The notes beneath the pieces are model-generated. The model searched no databases. It worked only from the letters and a program-made list of their open reading frames with translations, and was not told where the DNA came from. Shown one piece after another: positions 8,053 through 8,444 of a stretch of 8,444 bases of DNA. Numbering within the stretch: the first letter of the stretch is position 1; each line of letters starts with the position of its first letter. Source of the DNA: an uncultured Mycoplasmataceae bacterium (lineage in GTDB: Bacteria > Bacillota_I > Bacilli_A > Mycoplasmatales > Mycoplasmoidaceae); the NCBI GenBank assembly GCA_949290035.1, contig CASEQO010000066.1:1-8444 (forward strand), written 5' to 3'. The translations under genes and the position numbers were made by a program.

Positions 8053-8444
8053 AATATTTCTCCACTACATAAGAAATTAATTCATAAAAATATTTATTTT
8101 TAAATTGATAATTATTAAAAATAATATGACATTCACTAAATTTTTTTGATTCCAATAATCCTAAAATAATATTAAATATAAAATTTTCAGATAGTTTATT
8201 TTTTTCTTTTTGAAAAAATAACAATATTGATTCATTATTTTCTTTTATTAGAATGTTAATATAATGTACAATACAATCTTTATTTTTAAAAAAATCATAA
8301 TATTTATCAATATATTTTAAATCATTGCTATTTAATAAATAAATAAAAGGATCCTTTCCATAAATATCAAACATTAAAAACTCTATTTTAATTGATTTTA
8401 ACTTTAATAAGTCTAATAAATCAAATCATTTATTTATTAATAAA
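8036..8444 (-). CDS. C-terminal part of an ankyrin-like repeat protein (cut by window edge)
   Basis: The open frame runs from the right edge to TAA at 8036-8038, giving 135 visible residues. It continues upstream of the apparent ATG at 8374 through a TGA-encoded Trp at 8426-8428, so that ATG is probably internal and the gene longer. The visible part looks like divergent ankyrin repeats: FDIYGKDPFIYLLNSNDLKY (visible residues 25-44) follows the D-x-x-G-x-T-P-L-x-x-A pattern, and two further helix pairs follow (around HYINILIKEN and NIILGLLESK). The repeats are poorer in the GxTPLH core than those of the 693-aa protein, and GKDPF replaces GKTPL. The end overlaps deoA by 17 nt, so it appears to be in the same operon. 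I see no catalytic motif. A generic helical repeat protein of another kind is the main alternative. Confidence 0.7.

Overview
The window is very AT-rich and comes from a mollicute (Mycoplasma/Spiroplasma-like bacterium) that reads TGA as tryptophan. Under the standard code, gmk, rlmN, the PP2C phosphatase and both large accessory genes would each be broken at TGA. Read with TGA as Trp, every one of them becomes a single clean frame. At least 13 TGA codons are needed, and I read no TGG Trp codon. I cannot place the organism below class level. All genes lie on the minus strand, so transcription runs from high to low coordinates.

Right part (8444 to about 3838) is a compact operon: the C-terminal end of an ankyrin-like protein, then deoA (pyrimidine-nucleoside phosphorylase, GTG start), gmk (guanylate kinase), rlmN (radical-SAM RNA methyltransferase), a PP2C-type phosphatase and an unrecognised 169-aa protein. 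Junctions are 17-nt overlap, 7-nt gap, 8-nt overlap, 1-nt gap and 1-nt gap. A hairpin with a T-run ends the operon. The Ser/Thr kinase that usually follows the PP2C gene in mycoplasmas is not there; the 169-aa protein sits in its place.

Left part (about 3850 to 134) is a two-gene accessory operon. Its promoter appears to use a -35 box lying inside the preceding terminator hairpin. The first gene encodes a 693-aa protein with two ankyrin arrays separated by an Asn/Asp/Glu-rich linker. Internal ribosome binding sites suggest the second array may also be made as a separate protein. The second gene, 22 nt downstream, encodes a 509-aa protein: a degenerate GNAT (RimJ/RimL-like) N-terminal domain, a roughly 200-residue acidic low-complexity region and a charged C-terminal segment. 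A 14-bp perfect hairpin overlapping its stop codon ends the operon. Positions 1-133 hold no gene, only an imperfect 24-bp direct repeat.

Taken together, a housekeeping nucleotide/RNA-modification/phosphatase operon is flanked on both sides by ankyrin proteins. The ankyrin plus GNAT-acidic pair is the most unusual content. Its function is unknown; a scaffold or host-interaction role is only an inference.
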